A stretch of DNA of 64,000 nt, from assembly GCA_017526905.1 (NCBI GenBank), contig JAFXQT010000077.1, positions 1-64,000 of the forward strand, read 5' to 3'. Below are positions 57,377 to 64,000 of this stretch, in pieces. A model generated the notes under the pieces. The model saw nothing but the letters and a program-made list of their open reading frames with translations. It made no database searches and had not been told where the DNA came from. Every line of letters begins with the position of its first letter. The first letter of the stretch is position 1. The position numbers and the translations under genes are program-made. This DNA is from Bacteroidaceae bacterium. GTDB taxonomy: Bacteria; Bacteroidota; Bacteroidia; Bacteroidales; Bacteroidaceae.

Positions 57377-57408
57377 TTGCTCATATCATAGGAAAATCCT
57401 TCATTTGC
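57377..57408 (+). promoter_or_regulatory. Promoter of the blaI/blaR1-type operon
   Basis: TTGC (57377-57380) and TTCATTTGC (57400-57408, one base off TAnnTTTGC) with a 19 bp gap. The 52 bp leader would be the likely BlaI operator region; no clear TACA-x-TGTA dyad was found. Confidence 0.5.
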
Positions 57409-57460
57409 GCCGAGATTCATCAACAGAATACGTCAATAAACCATCAAACACCACTGTGAT

Positions 57461-57823
57461 ATGACCAAACTGACCGAGAAAGAAGAAGAGGTGATGGCGC
57501 TGATATGGAAAATCGGCCCCTGCGCACCCAAGGACGTGCTGGCACTCTATGACGAGCCACGCCCCAACATCAACACCGTTGCCATGTCCTTCCAGGCGCT
57601 GGAGAAGAAGGGCTACCTCACCCACCGGCCCCACGGACGCGGCTTCATCTACGAACCGACAGTGGCGCGCGACGACTACGGAAGCCATCGCATCAGCCAT
57701 TTCGTCGATAAACTCTTCGGACAATCGTACATGAGCGTGGTCTCCGCCCTGGTCCGCGACAAGAAGGTGGACGAGGCCGACCTGCTTCAATTCCTCGCCG
57801 AACTGCACAAAAACAACAAATAA
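57461..57823 (+). CDS. blaI: BlaI/MecI/CopY-family transcriptional repressor
   Basis: The 120-residue protein starts MTKLTEKEEEVMALIWKIGP. It has the winged helix of the family (VLALYDEPRPNINTVAMSFQALEKKGYLTHR), with GFIYEPTVARDDY and a C-terminal dimerisation part. It represses its own operon as a dimer and is normally cleaved by the partner M56 protease. The protease gene follows after 72 bp. No beta-lactamase is adjacent. Confidence 0.9.
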   Translation: MTKLTEKEEEVMALIWKIGPCAPKDVLALYDEPRPNINTVAMSFQALEKKGYLTHRPHGRGFIYEPTVARDDYGSHRISHFVDKLFGQSYMSVVSALVRDKKVDEADLLQFLAELHKNNK

Positions 57824-57895
57824 AGCCCGAATCCCATCCCTCAGCTCCACCCACGAAGGGGAGTGAGGAGGAAGGGCCAAATTCCCCATAGCCCT

Positions 57896-59884
57896 ATGAT
57901 ACTCATTCTGTCACACCTGCTGAAATGGGCCGTTGCCCTCAGCCTTTTCTACGTATGCTACATGCTGTTGCTGCGCCGCGACACGTTCCACGGTCTGAAG
58001 CGGGCCTCGCTGCTGTTCATCCTCGTGGCCAGTTTCCTGCTCCCCTTTGTTCATCTGGAAATCACACGCGGACCTGACGCCAGTGACCCCTCCGTGCTCA
58101 CCGCTCTCATCGAACGCTATAACACCACCATCGAGCGGCTGCCCGATGTCGAACCCGAAGCCGGCAGTGTGCTCGGCGGTTTTCCCGCCGAGTCTGCCCC
58201 CAACTCAGATGCCGAACTCGAAGCCATCCGCCAGCAAGCCCGGCAGCACAACAAAACCGTGCAGCGCCAATGGACAATAGTTGGCGTGCTGTTCAGCATC
58301 TACGCATGGGGCGTCCTGTTGCTGCTCGCCGCCTACGTCTATTCCCTGCTCGCCGCCGCTTGGCTCATCGTGCGCAGCCGCCGCGTGCAGCCGGACGATG
58401 CTCCCTCGGGCATCCGCGTGCTGGCCAACGCCAAGCTGGACACGCCATGCTCATGGATGCGCTGGGTGCTGGTGCCCGATTCCCTGCTGACAAATACCGA
58501 CGCGCTCCGCATGACGCTTCTGCACGAACAGGCTCACGTGCGTCTGGGCCACTCGTTGGACCGCATCCTGGCCGAGCTCACCGCCCGCATCCTCTGGCCC
58601 CTGCCCTTTGCATGGATGCTGCGCCGCGAACTGGTCGACGTGCATGAGTACGAAGCCGACCGCGCCGTCCTGTGGGCAGGCGTGTCGCAGCAGGCCTATG
58701 ACAAACTGCTTGTGGCCGAAGTGACCCGCGCCCGCATCCGTCCGGTGGTGAATGCCTTCGACCAGACACAGGTGAAGAAGCGCCTCACCATGATGTATGC
58801 CAAGGCCAGCTCCCGCCTCAGCCGCACGAAAACCCTCTTCGTGTTGCCCCTCATCGCCGTAATGCTGGTGCTGTTGGGCTGTGTCAAGAGCAAGGCGGAG
58901 ACGCCGAAGTCGCTCACACCCGAAGAGCAGGCACAGGACTTCAAAGACTTTTTAACAAAAGAGGGCTTCGATATCTTATACTCACCCGAAGAGCAGGCAC
59001 AGGTTAAGAAGGAAGTGGCCGACCGCGTTACGGCCATCTACGACGAGGTGTTCGACTGGTACCGTAATCACCCGGAAGCCCTAAGTACGCCCGACTTCGA
59101 CACCGACCGCTTCCTCTCCAAGGATTATATGCGAACGCTGCGTGCGGTGCGGAAGAAAGATGCCAGCCTCGAAGGCGAGGTAGGCTTCTACGACTATGAT
59201 CATTGGCTGATGGCACAGGATTGGAGTGCAGACCTCAGCTACAATCTGGACTCCGTACAGGCTAGTTATGCGGGTTACGCTGCAGCTTGGCTCACCATCC
59301 ATGACGGGGAAAATAGCAGTGCTGTCTGGCTTGAAATGAGACCTGAAAACGGCGAGTGGCGCATAGATGACTTCATGAGCCTGTCTGTTAAAAAATTCGA
59401 TGAGTCACTCAAGGACAACTTCTCTTCAGAGAAATTCCAAATGAAACTTTATTTGGGAGAAGATGGCCGCAAGATGATGAACGAGAAGGAACGTTTTATG
59501 TATGAAATTTACTGTGAAAGAGAAGCCTTATATGAGCATGAGCAACGACAGAAAGAGCAGGAAGAGATCGACAAGCTAATTCTCGAACGTCTGCAAGGCA
59601 CGTGGGACTATGTGCCGACTGACCACGAAGTGGCATCCCACTACATCATCGAAGGCGACCAGCTCACCTATCCGAAGCGCTGCGACCCTGTGGAATGGAA
59701 CACTTACACGCTGACCATAGTGGCCAACACCATCTACCTGCGCGACAACGCCTCCGACTACAAGATGAAGCTGACCTTCTATCTGCGCGGCGACACCCTC
59801 TATACCACCGAGATAGGCACTGACCTCAGCGGCCATGACCGCAAGGAACGCGAGAGCTTCGTCAGCGTACGGCGCAAGGAGTAG
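57896..59884 (+). CDS. BlaR1-like M56 metallopeptidase sensor with DUF3828-like and lipocalin-like extension
   Basis: The 662-residue protein starts MILILSHLLKWAVALSLFYV. It has several membrane helices in the first 290 residues and the zinc site HEQAH (His210-His214) with HEYEADRAVL downstream. A last helix (LFVLPLIAVMLVLLGCV) follows, with a cysteine in a lipobox-like position. The outer part is not a penicillin-binding domain. It has a DUF3828-like region (DRVTAIYDEVFDWYRNH, FLSKDYM, LEMRPENGEWRIDDF) and a C-terminal beta domain (GTWDYVPTD... YKMKLTFYLRGDTLYTTEIG). The trigger is therefore probably not a beta-lactam. The start at 57896 is favoured over 57863 because the membrane segment begins there. 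A REP-like palindrome lies inside the gene at 58172-58192. Confidence 0.87.
   Translation: MILILSHLLKWAVALSLFYVCYMLLLRRDTFHGLKRASLLFILVASFLLPFVHLEITRGPDASDPSVLTALIERYNTTIERLPDVEPEAGSVLGGFPAESAPNSDAELEAIRQQARQHNKTVQRQWTIVGVLFSIYAWGVLLLLAAYVYSLLAAAWLIVRSRRVQPDDAPSGIRVLANAKLDTPCSWMRWVLVPDSLLTNTDALRMTLLHEQAHVRLGHSLDRILAELTARILWPLPFAWMLRRELVDVHEYEADRAVLWAGVSQQAYDKLLVAEVTRARIRPVVNAFDQTQVKKRLTMMYAKASSRLSRTKTLFVLPLIAVMLVLLGCVKSKAETPKSLTPEEQAQDFKDFLTKEGFDILYSPEEQAQVKKEVADRVTAIYDEVFDWYRNHPEALSTPDFDTDRFLSKDYMRTLRAVRKKDASLEGEVGFYDYDHWLMAQDWSADLSYNLDSVQASYAGYAAAWLTIHDGENSSAVWLEMRPENGEWRIDDFMSLSVKKFDESLKDNFSSEKFQMKLYLGEDGRKMMNEKERFMYEIYCEREALYEHEQRQKEQEEIDKLILERLQGTWDYVPTDHEVASHYIIEGDQLTYPKRCDPVEWNTYTLTIVANTIYLRDNASDYKMKLTFYLRGDTLYTTEIGTDLSGHDRKERESFVSVRRKE
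58169..58193. repeat. REP-like palindrome inside the BlaR1-type gene (copy 5 of 5)
   Basis: GTGCTCGGCGG, loop TTTTC, CCGCCGAG. The stem 58172-58179 pairs with 58185-58192. It codes for the residues VLGGFPAES in an outer loop between membrane helices and nearly matches the intergenic copy at 45008. Confidence 0.7.
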
Positions 59885-59980
59885 GCCGCACTGAGCCACC
59901 TCGCCCGCTGCCACAAACCTCTTCGCTTGCTGCAACAAACTTCTTCATCCCCTGCTTCAAAGTCCTTTGGCACTTGTGTC

Positions 59981-60077
59981 ATAAATAAAATTCTGCCCAT
60001 TATTTTATTAAATAGTGGGCATTATTTTATTAAATCATGTACACTATTTATATAAATCCTGCCAGAATTTTATTTAT
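59981..60077. repeat. AT-rich island bounded by a 15 bp perfect inverted repeat
   Basis: ATAAATAAAATTCTG (59981-59995) and CAGAATTTTATTTAT (60063-60077) are perfect complements. Between them CATTATTTTATTAAAT occurs twice (59998-60013 and 60020-60035). It stands out from the GC-rich surroundings. The 59885-60368 gap has no gene. Confidence 0.8.
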
Positions 60078-60123
60078 TCTCCTTGGGAAAAGAGGGTTTG
60101 GAACGAGGGGCGAGAAGGTTTAT

Positions 60124-60186
60124 GACGGGGAGCGGGGAGGTTTATAATGTGGGATGGGAAGGTGTGAGACGGGGAGCGGGGAGGTT
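60124..60186. repeat. GACGGGGAGCGGGGAGGTT direct repeat in a G-rich stretch
   Basis: The 19-mer occurs at 60124-60142 and 60168-60186 within a plus-strand G-run region (about 60090-60200). On the plus strand it has several G-tracts that could form a G-quadruplex. Confidence 0.65.
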
Positions 60187-60244
60187 GGGGGTAAGGGAAA
60201 AGCAAGTTTTTAGCTGCCTCAAGGCATAAAAACTTGGGATTTGT

Positions 60245-60276
60245 TTTGTGCACCCACCGATTTTTCTTATTTTTGC
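60245..60276 (+). promoter_or_regulatory. Promoter of the secreted tyrosine phosphatase gene
   Basis: TTTG (60245-60248) and TATTTTTGC (60268-60276) with a 19 bp gap. The leader is about 87 nt. Confidence 0.7.
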
Positions 60277-60368
60277 CTCCGATACAAACGCTACTGCGGC
60301 AGAAGCACATCAGATGTGGCCGCCGCCAAACCAAGCTTCAGCTAATCTAAAAACAGACCTATAGCCTC

Positions 60369-63300
60369 ATGAAACAGACCTTTACAACCCTCATCTTGTG
60401 GTTGTGGGCAGCCACATTGGCAGCGCAGCAAGCCACCGACGTTACTTCGCGGCTGTCCAATGCCAACTTTGCCAACGACACGAACGGCTGGACTACGTAT
60501 GTAAAGAACAAGGCCAGCTACACCCAGAAGTGGAGTGTGCTGAACACCACCCAGCCTGTGGCGGTGGAGACCTATGCCGGCATTTCCAACTGGGAGCTGG
60601 AAGCCTACAGCCTGAAGCAGCAGGTCACGCTTCAGCCAGGCACCTACCGCCTCACGGGACAGGCACTGTACCGCTGGGGCAGCAGCTACAACAGCGATGT
60701 GAACAACACCGACGGCAAGGGCGCACGCTCCATGGCCTGGCTGGTGGCCGGCAAGGACAGTGTGCCGGTGATGCGCCTGGGCGACGTGAAGATGCCACAG
60801 CTGCGCCCTGCCGGCTATGCCAACTCCATGTACGAAGCCGCAGCAGCCTTCGCCGCAGGCCTGTACAAGAACTCAATCATATTCACCATCGACAGCCAGC
60901 AGAGCGTCAGCCTGGGCTATTACGGCAAGTTCGACCGCGCCCAGAGCTGGTTCATCTGCGGTCCGTTCAAGCTGGAACTGCTGCCCGACGGCACCTTGGA
61001 GGCCGATGCCGCCAAGGCCATCAGTGATGCCCGCACGGCCTATGCCCAGCGCAAAACGCTGTATGCCGCCAAGGTGGCTGCACACACATCGGCCTACACC
61101 TTCGACACCGCCAAGGCCGATGCCCTGCTGGCCGAAGCCACCACCCTGGAGGCCATCGGCACCGCCACGGACGAGCTGAGCCGCGCCTTCGGCCAGTTCC
61201 TGTCGGGCTGCTACGAGCGTGTGGAGCTGACCGACCTGATCCGCAACCCAGGCTTCGAAGCCGGCACCCTGGACGGGTGGGACTGCCTGCACTACGGCGA
61301 GCAGATGCTGGCGGCCCGCACCAACAACGGCATCTATGCCTATAGCGGCACCGAGGGCCAGTACCTGTTCAACAGCTGGTACAACGGCGACGGCATCGAC
61401 ATCAACCACTTCCTGTTCCAAACGCACGAGCACCTGCCGCAAGGCACCTACCAGCTGATGGCCGTGCTGGCCTCCAACCAGAGCAGTGCCACCCTGGCCC
61501 TGCGCGCCAACGACCAGACCCAGGCCGTGACCTGTGCCGACAAGGCCGTGGGCGTGGAGGGCACGCTGAACTTCAGTCTGAAGGCACCCGCCGGCGTGCG
61601 CATCGGCGTGGCTTCGAACCGCTGGTTCAAGGCCGACGACTTCCGCCTGTACTACAGCAACGAAATCATCGAGCTGCGCGACGAGATGAAAGCGCTCATC
61701 GACAGCTACGAACTGATAGCCAACCAGGCCACACCCGGCCAGACGCTGGACACCTACCACGCCACCATACAGGCCATTCAGGCCGAGGTGCTGACCCTGC
61801 ACACCAAGGCCGAGACCGCACCCTACAAGCAGCAGGCGCGTGAAGCCATTCTGGCACTGATCGAGAACACACCCGCCCGCGTGGGTCTCTATGACGTGAC
61901 ACCGCTCCTGGCCAACCCATCGGTGGAGGGCAACGCCCTGGGCTGGGCCACCTCGGTCAGCCTGGCCTATGGTTACAACGTGGCCGAGCTGTTCAACTCC
62001 ACGGCCGCCTTCTCGCTGAGCCAGACACTGGACAACATGCCCGTGGGCACCTACCAGCTGGCCATGCAAGGCTTCCAGCGCACCACATCCTTTGCCGAGG
62101 GCCTGAACGCCTACCAGAACGGCACAGCCAAAGTGAAGGCATCGCTCAAGCTGGCCAACACCACGCAGTCCATCAGGAACCTCTTCGACGAGCCACGCTT
62201 CAACACCGCCAGCAACAGTTTCAGCTTCCTGCCCATGCCCGACGGCAGCGGCGTTCCCAACACCATGGAACGCTCCAAGCAACTGTTCGACAAGGGGCAC
62301 TACTGGAACACCGTGCGCGTGAAGCGCCCCGCCGTGGGCAACATGGCCGTGGGGCTGAACATGACCAGCGGCTCGCTGGCCAGCAACTGGCTGCTGTTTG
62401 ACAACTTCCGCCTGTTCTACGGCAAGGACTACACCGTGGACCTGGACACGCTGCGCAGCGCCCCGCTGCCCGTGTATGCCAACGTGAAGAGCAGCCGCAC
62501 ACTGCACGCAGGCGGCCTGAACGCCGTGTGCCTGCCCTATGCCACGGCGCTGACCGATTTCGATGCCGTGTATGAAGTGGCCAAGGCCGATGCCGACGGC
62601 GTGACACTGATTCCGGCCCGCGAGATGAAGGTGGGCCATGCCTACCTGGTGAGCGTTGGCGCCGACCGCACCCTGGAGGCCACCGACGTGCTGCTCTCGG
62701 CCGTGCAGCCGGACAGCATCCCCCTGCTGTGGAACGGCGTGCACTATGTGGGAGCCCCCTACGCCCGCCGGGCCGGAGCCGGAGCCTATCGGCTCAATGC
62801 CACTGGCACGGCGCTGGAACGCGTGGCCGCCAACACCCTGCTGGAGCCCTGCGAGCCGGTGTTCTACCTGCCGCCATCGCTGAAGAATGCCCCCGCATCG
62901 CTCGAACTGCAGCAGGCCGACGACCTGACCAACCTGCACTTCGCCGTGAACGTGGAGAACAACCAGGTGCATGAGTACCTGGCCGCTGCCAGCTACCCCA
63001 GCCCCTCTACCGCCAGCATCGTGGAGCAGTACAACAAGATGGACCCCGCACGCCGCGACCACCCGCGCAACGTGCTGATACCCATCCCCGCCCAGGCCAA
63101 GCGCCCCACCATCCAGCGCTTCTACTACAGCACGCAGCCCGACTTTGCCGATGCCCTGCGCCTCAACATGCCTCGCGGCGGCACCGAGTTCTATCTGAAC
63201 AACCTCATCCCCGGCCAGACCTACTATTATAAGGTGGAGACCAACAACAGCGTCATAGCACAAGGCTCTGTCAGGGCCGAAGGACAACTGCGCATGATCT

Positions 63301-64000
63301 ACACCAGCCAGGGCAGCAACATACGCGACATGGGCGGCTGGCCGACCGAGTCGGGCCACCGCACACGCTACGGACGCATCTTCCGCGGTGGCGAGATGCA
63401 CGCCGGCGCCCAGACCACACTCACCGACGACGACGTGGCCGAGCTGAAACGCCTGGGCATGGGGGCCGAGATAGACCTGCGCTCGGACAACGAGTTCAGC
63501 AACGGCACCGTGACCTACTCGGCCTTGGGCCGCAACGTGCCCTACATCTATATCAACCAGGTGTTCGGCGAGCCGTGGGGCGGCGACAATCCTGGCGACC
63601 GCGCCACCAACCTGATTGATGACACGCTGAAGTACCGCGACGCGTTCAACTTCCTGGGCGAGCAGTGCAAGGCCAAGCGCGGCACCTACTTCCACTGCAT
63701 CTGGGGCGCCGACCGCACGGGTGCCTTCGGCGTGCTGCTGAACAGCCTGCTGGGCGTGAACCGCTCGGACATCTGCAAGGACTACGAGCTGACCACCTTC
63801 TCCAAAGCCGGACTGCGCAAGAAGGTGCTCATCGAAACGAAACTGGCCTACCTGAACTCCTACCCGGGCAAGACGCTGCAAGAGCGCTGCTATGCCTACC
63901 TGAGCACCTACGTCAAGGTGGACAAGTCGAACCTGGACGCCATCATCAACTTCATGGTTGACGACGGGTCCGACGGCATCGAGGCCGTTCAGCAGGAGCC
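60369..64000 (+). CDS. Secreted multidomain protein ending in a tyrosine phosphatase domain (cut by window edge)
   Basis: At least 1210 residues are present and the frame stays open to the window end. After a signal peptide (MKQTFTTLILWLWAATLAAQ) come ligand-binding-like beta-sandwich domains (about 22-205, 280-425, 515-690, each with a 'NP/NANF...GW' start). A GGLNAVCLPYATAL domain (near 715-850) follows, then an FN3-like segment. From about residue 975 there is a tyrosine/dual-specificity phosphatase of the Y_phosphatase3 type: NIRDMGGWPTESGHRTRYGR, IDLRSDNEF and the P-loop HCIWGADRTG with the C-x5-R signature (Cys1110). It should remove phosphate from an extracellular or periplasmic substrate. 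The N-terminal half is related to the 989-residue protein at the left edge. Likely surface-exposed. Confidence 0.88.
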   Translation, partial: MKQTFTTLILWLWAATLAAQQATDVTSRLSNANFANDTNGWTTYVKNKASYTQKWSVLNTTQPVAVETYAGISNWELEAYSLKQQVTLQPGTYRLTGQALYRWGSSYNSDVNNTDGKGARSMAWLVAGKDSVPVMRLGDVKMPQLRPAGYANSMYEAAAAFAAGLYKNSIIFTIDSQQSVSLGYYGKFDRAQSWFICGPFKLELLPDGTLEADAAKAISDARTAYAQRKTLYAAKVAAHTSAYTFDTAKADALLAEATTLEAIGTATDELSRAFGQFLSGCYERVELTDLIRNPGFEAGTLDGWDCLHYGEQMLAARTNNGIYAYSGTEGQYLFNSWYNGDGIDINHFLFQTHEHLPQGTYQLMAVLASNQSSATLALRANDQTQAVTCADKAVGVEGTLNFSLKAPAGVRIGVASNRWFKADDFRLYYSNEIIELRDEMKALIDSYELIANQATPGQTLDTYHATIQAIQAEVLTLHTKAETAPYKQQAREAILALIENTPARVGLYDVTPLLANPSVEGNALGWATSVSLAYGYNVAELFNSTAAFSLSQTLDNMPVGTYQLAMQGFQRTTSFAEGLNAYQNGTAKVKASLKLANTTQSIRNLFDEPRFNTASNSFSFLPMPDGSGVPNTMERSKQLFDKGHYWNTVRVKRPAVGNMAVGLNMTSGSLASNWLLFDNFRLFYGKDYTVDLDTLRSAPLPVYANVKSSRTLHAGGLNAVCLPYATALTDFDAVYEVAKADADGVTLIPAREMKVGHAYLVSVGADRTLEATDVLLSAVQPDSIPLLWNGVHYVGAPYARRAGAGAYRLNATGTALERVAANTLLEPCEPVFYLPPSLKNAPASLELQQADDLTNLHFAVNVENNQVHEYLAAASYPSPSTASIVEQYNKMDPARRDHPRNVLIPIPAQAKRPTIQRFYYSTQPDFADALRLNMPRGGTEFYLNNLIPGQTYYYKVETNNSVIAQGSVRAEGQLRMIYTSQGSNIRDMGGWPTESGHRTRYGRIFRGGEMHAGAQTTLTDDDVAELKRLGMGAEIDLRSDNEFSNGTVTYSALGRNVPYIYINQVFGEPWGGDNPGDRATNLIDDTLKYRDAFNFLGEQCKAKRGTYFHCIWGADRTGAFGVLLNSLLGVNRSDICKDYELTTFSKAGLRKKVLIETKLAYLNSYPGKTLQERCYAYLSTYVKVDKSNLDAIINFMVDDGSDGIEAVQQE

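Noticed and set aside
57409..57460. BlaI operator (TACA-x-TGTA dyad) in the blaI leader
   Set aside because: I could not find a convincing dyad by eye, so no operator is claimed.
59981..60077. Replication origin at the AT-rich island
   Set aside because: No cluster of DnaA boxes (TTATCCACA-like) and no dnaA, dnaN or gidA neighbour.
60873..63881. A 1002-codon open frame antisense to the secreted phosphatase gene
   Set aside because: The plus strand codes a signal peptide, repeated domains and a phosphatase P-loop. The antisense product is a low-complexity Gly/Val/His-rich sequence typical of shadow frames.

Overview
The window looks like a chromosome segment from a GC-rich member of the Bacteroidales, most likely Prevotella or a close relative. 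Upstream of many genes there are promoter elements of the Bacteroidetes type (TAnnTTTGC, with a TTTG/TTGC-like element about 19 bp further upstream), and Shine-Dalgarno sites are not obvious. The gene content also fits this group: a TPR-sensor hybrid two-component protein, BspA/DUF285 repeats, secreted proteins ending in 'YDLSGR...K' tails, an OmpA-type porin, a BlaI/BlaR1 pair and an anabolic-type glutamate dehydrogenase. No tRNA, rRNA, CRISPR array, insertion sequence or prophage gene was seen.

Layout. The left edge (1-7.5 kb) holds the 5' end of pyruvate:ferredoxin oxidoreductase (nifJ), a small peptide gene, a secreted multidomain protein, a secreted calcineurin-like phosphatase, an AAA ATPase with a DNA-binding-like C-terminus, and an ATP-grasp-like protein. 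A divergent decarboxylase/carboxyltransferase (7.6-9.4 kb) and an MFS transporter follow.

The centre (11.0-36.3 kb) is the most striking part. It is a six-gene minus-strand cluster, probably an operon, coding for cell-envelope proteins: a 987-residue secreted Ig-like protein, a 599-residue outer-membrane barrel, a 4611-residue giant protein ending in six BspA/DUF285 modules, a 755-residue FN3 protein and two lipoproteins (274 and 845 residues). The first gene and the 274-residue lipoprotein share a domain. Just upstream of the cluster lie two helically phased direct repeats, an AraC-type regulator gene and a divergent hybrid sensor kinase. I regard this as the best candidate for an undescribed system: a regulated, giant modular surface apparatus.

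From 40 to 49 kb there are a protein with two receiver-like domains and a PEP/pyruvate-binding domain, an OmpA protein, glutamate dehydrogenase and a GHL10-type glycoside hydrolase. From 48.7 to 55.1 kb a tightly overlapping minus-strand operon (nitrilase, iorA, iorB, aminotransferase, paaK, ACT protein) forms an aryl-2-oxoacid/aryl-acetate module that probably links aromatic amino acids to arylacetates through reduced ferredoxin. From 55.3 to 60 kb come a Tat-exported aldo/keto reductase with iron-sulfur motifs, a small FMN-binding exported protein and the BlaI/BlaR1 pair. The right edge is an unfinished secreted protein whose last domain is a tyrosine phosphatase. It resembles the secreted protein at the left edge.

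The intergenic DNA is rich in short repeats: a REP-like palindrome family (five copies, two of them inside genes), 7-8 bp microsatellites that sit directly upstream of four start codons, a 22 bp tandem array, two 14 bp perfect palindromes, a 129 bp tandem duplication and several long hairpins.
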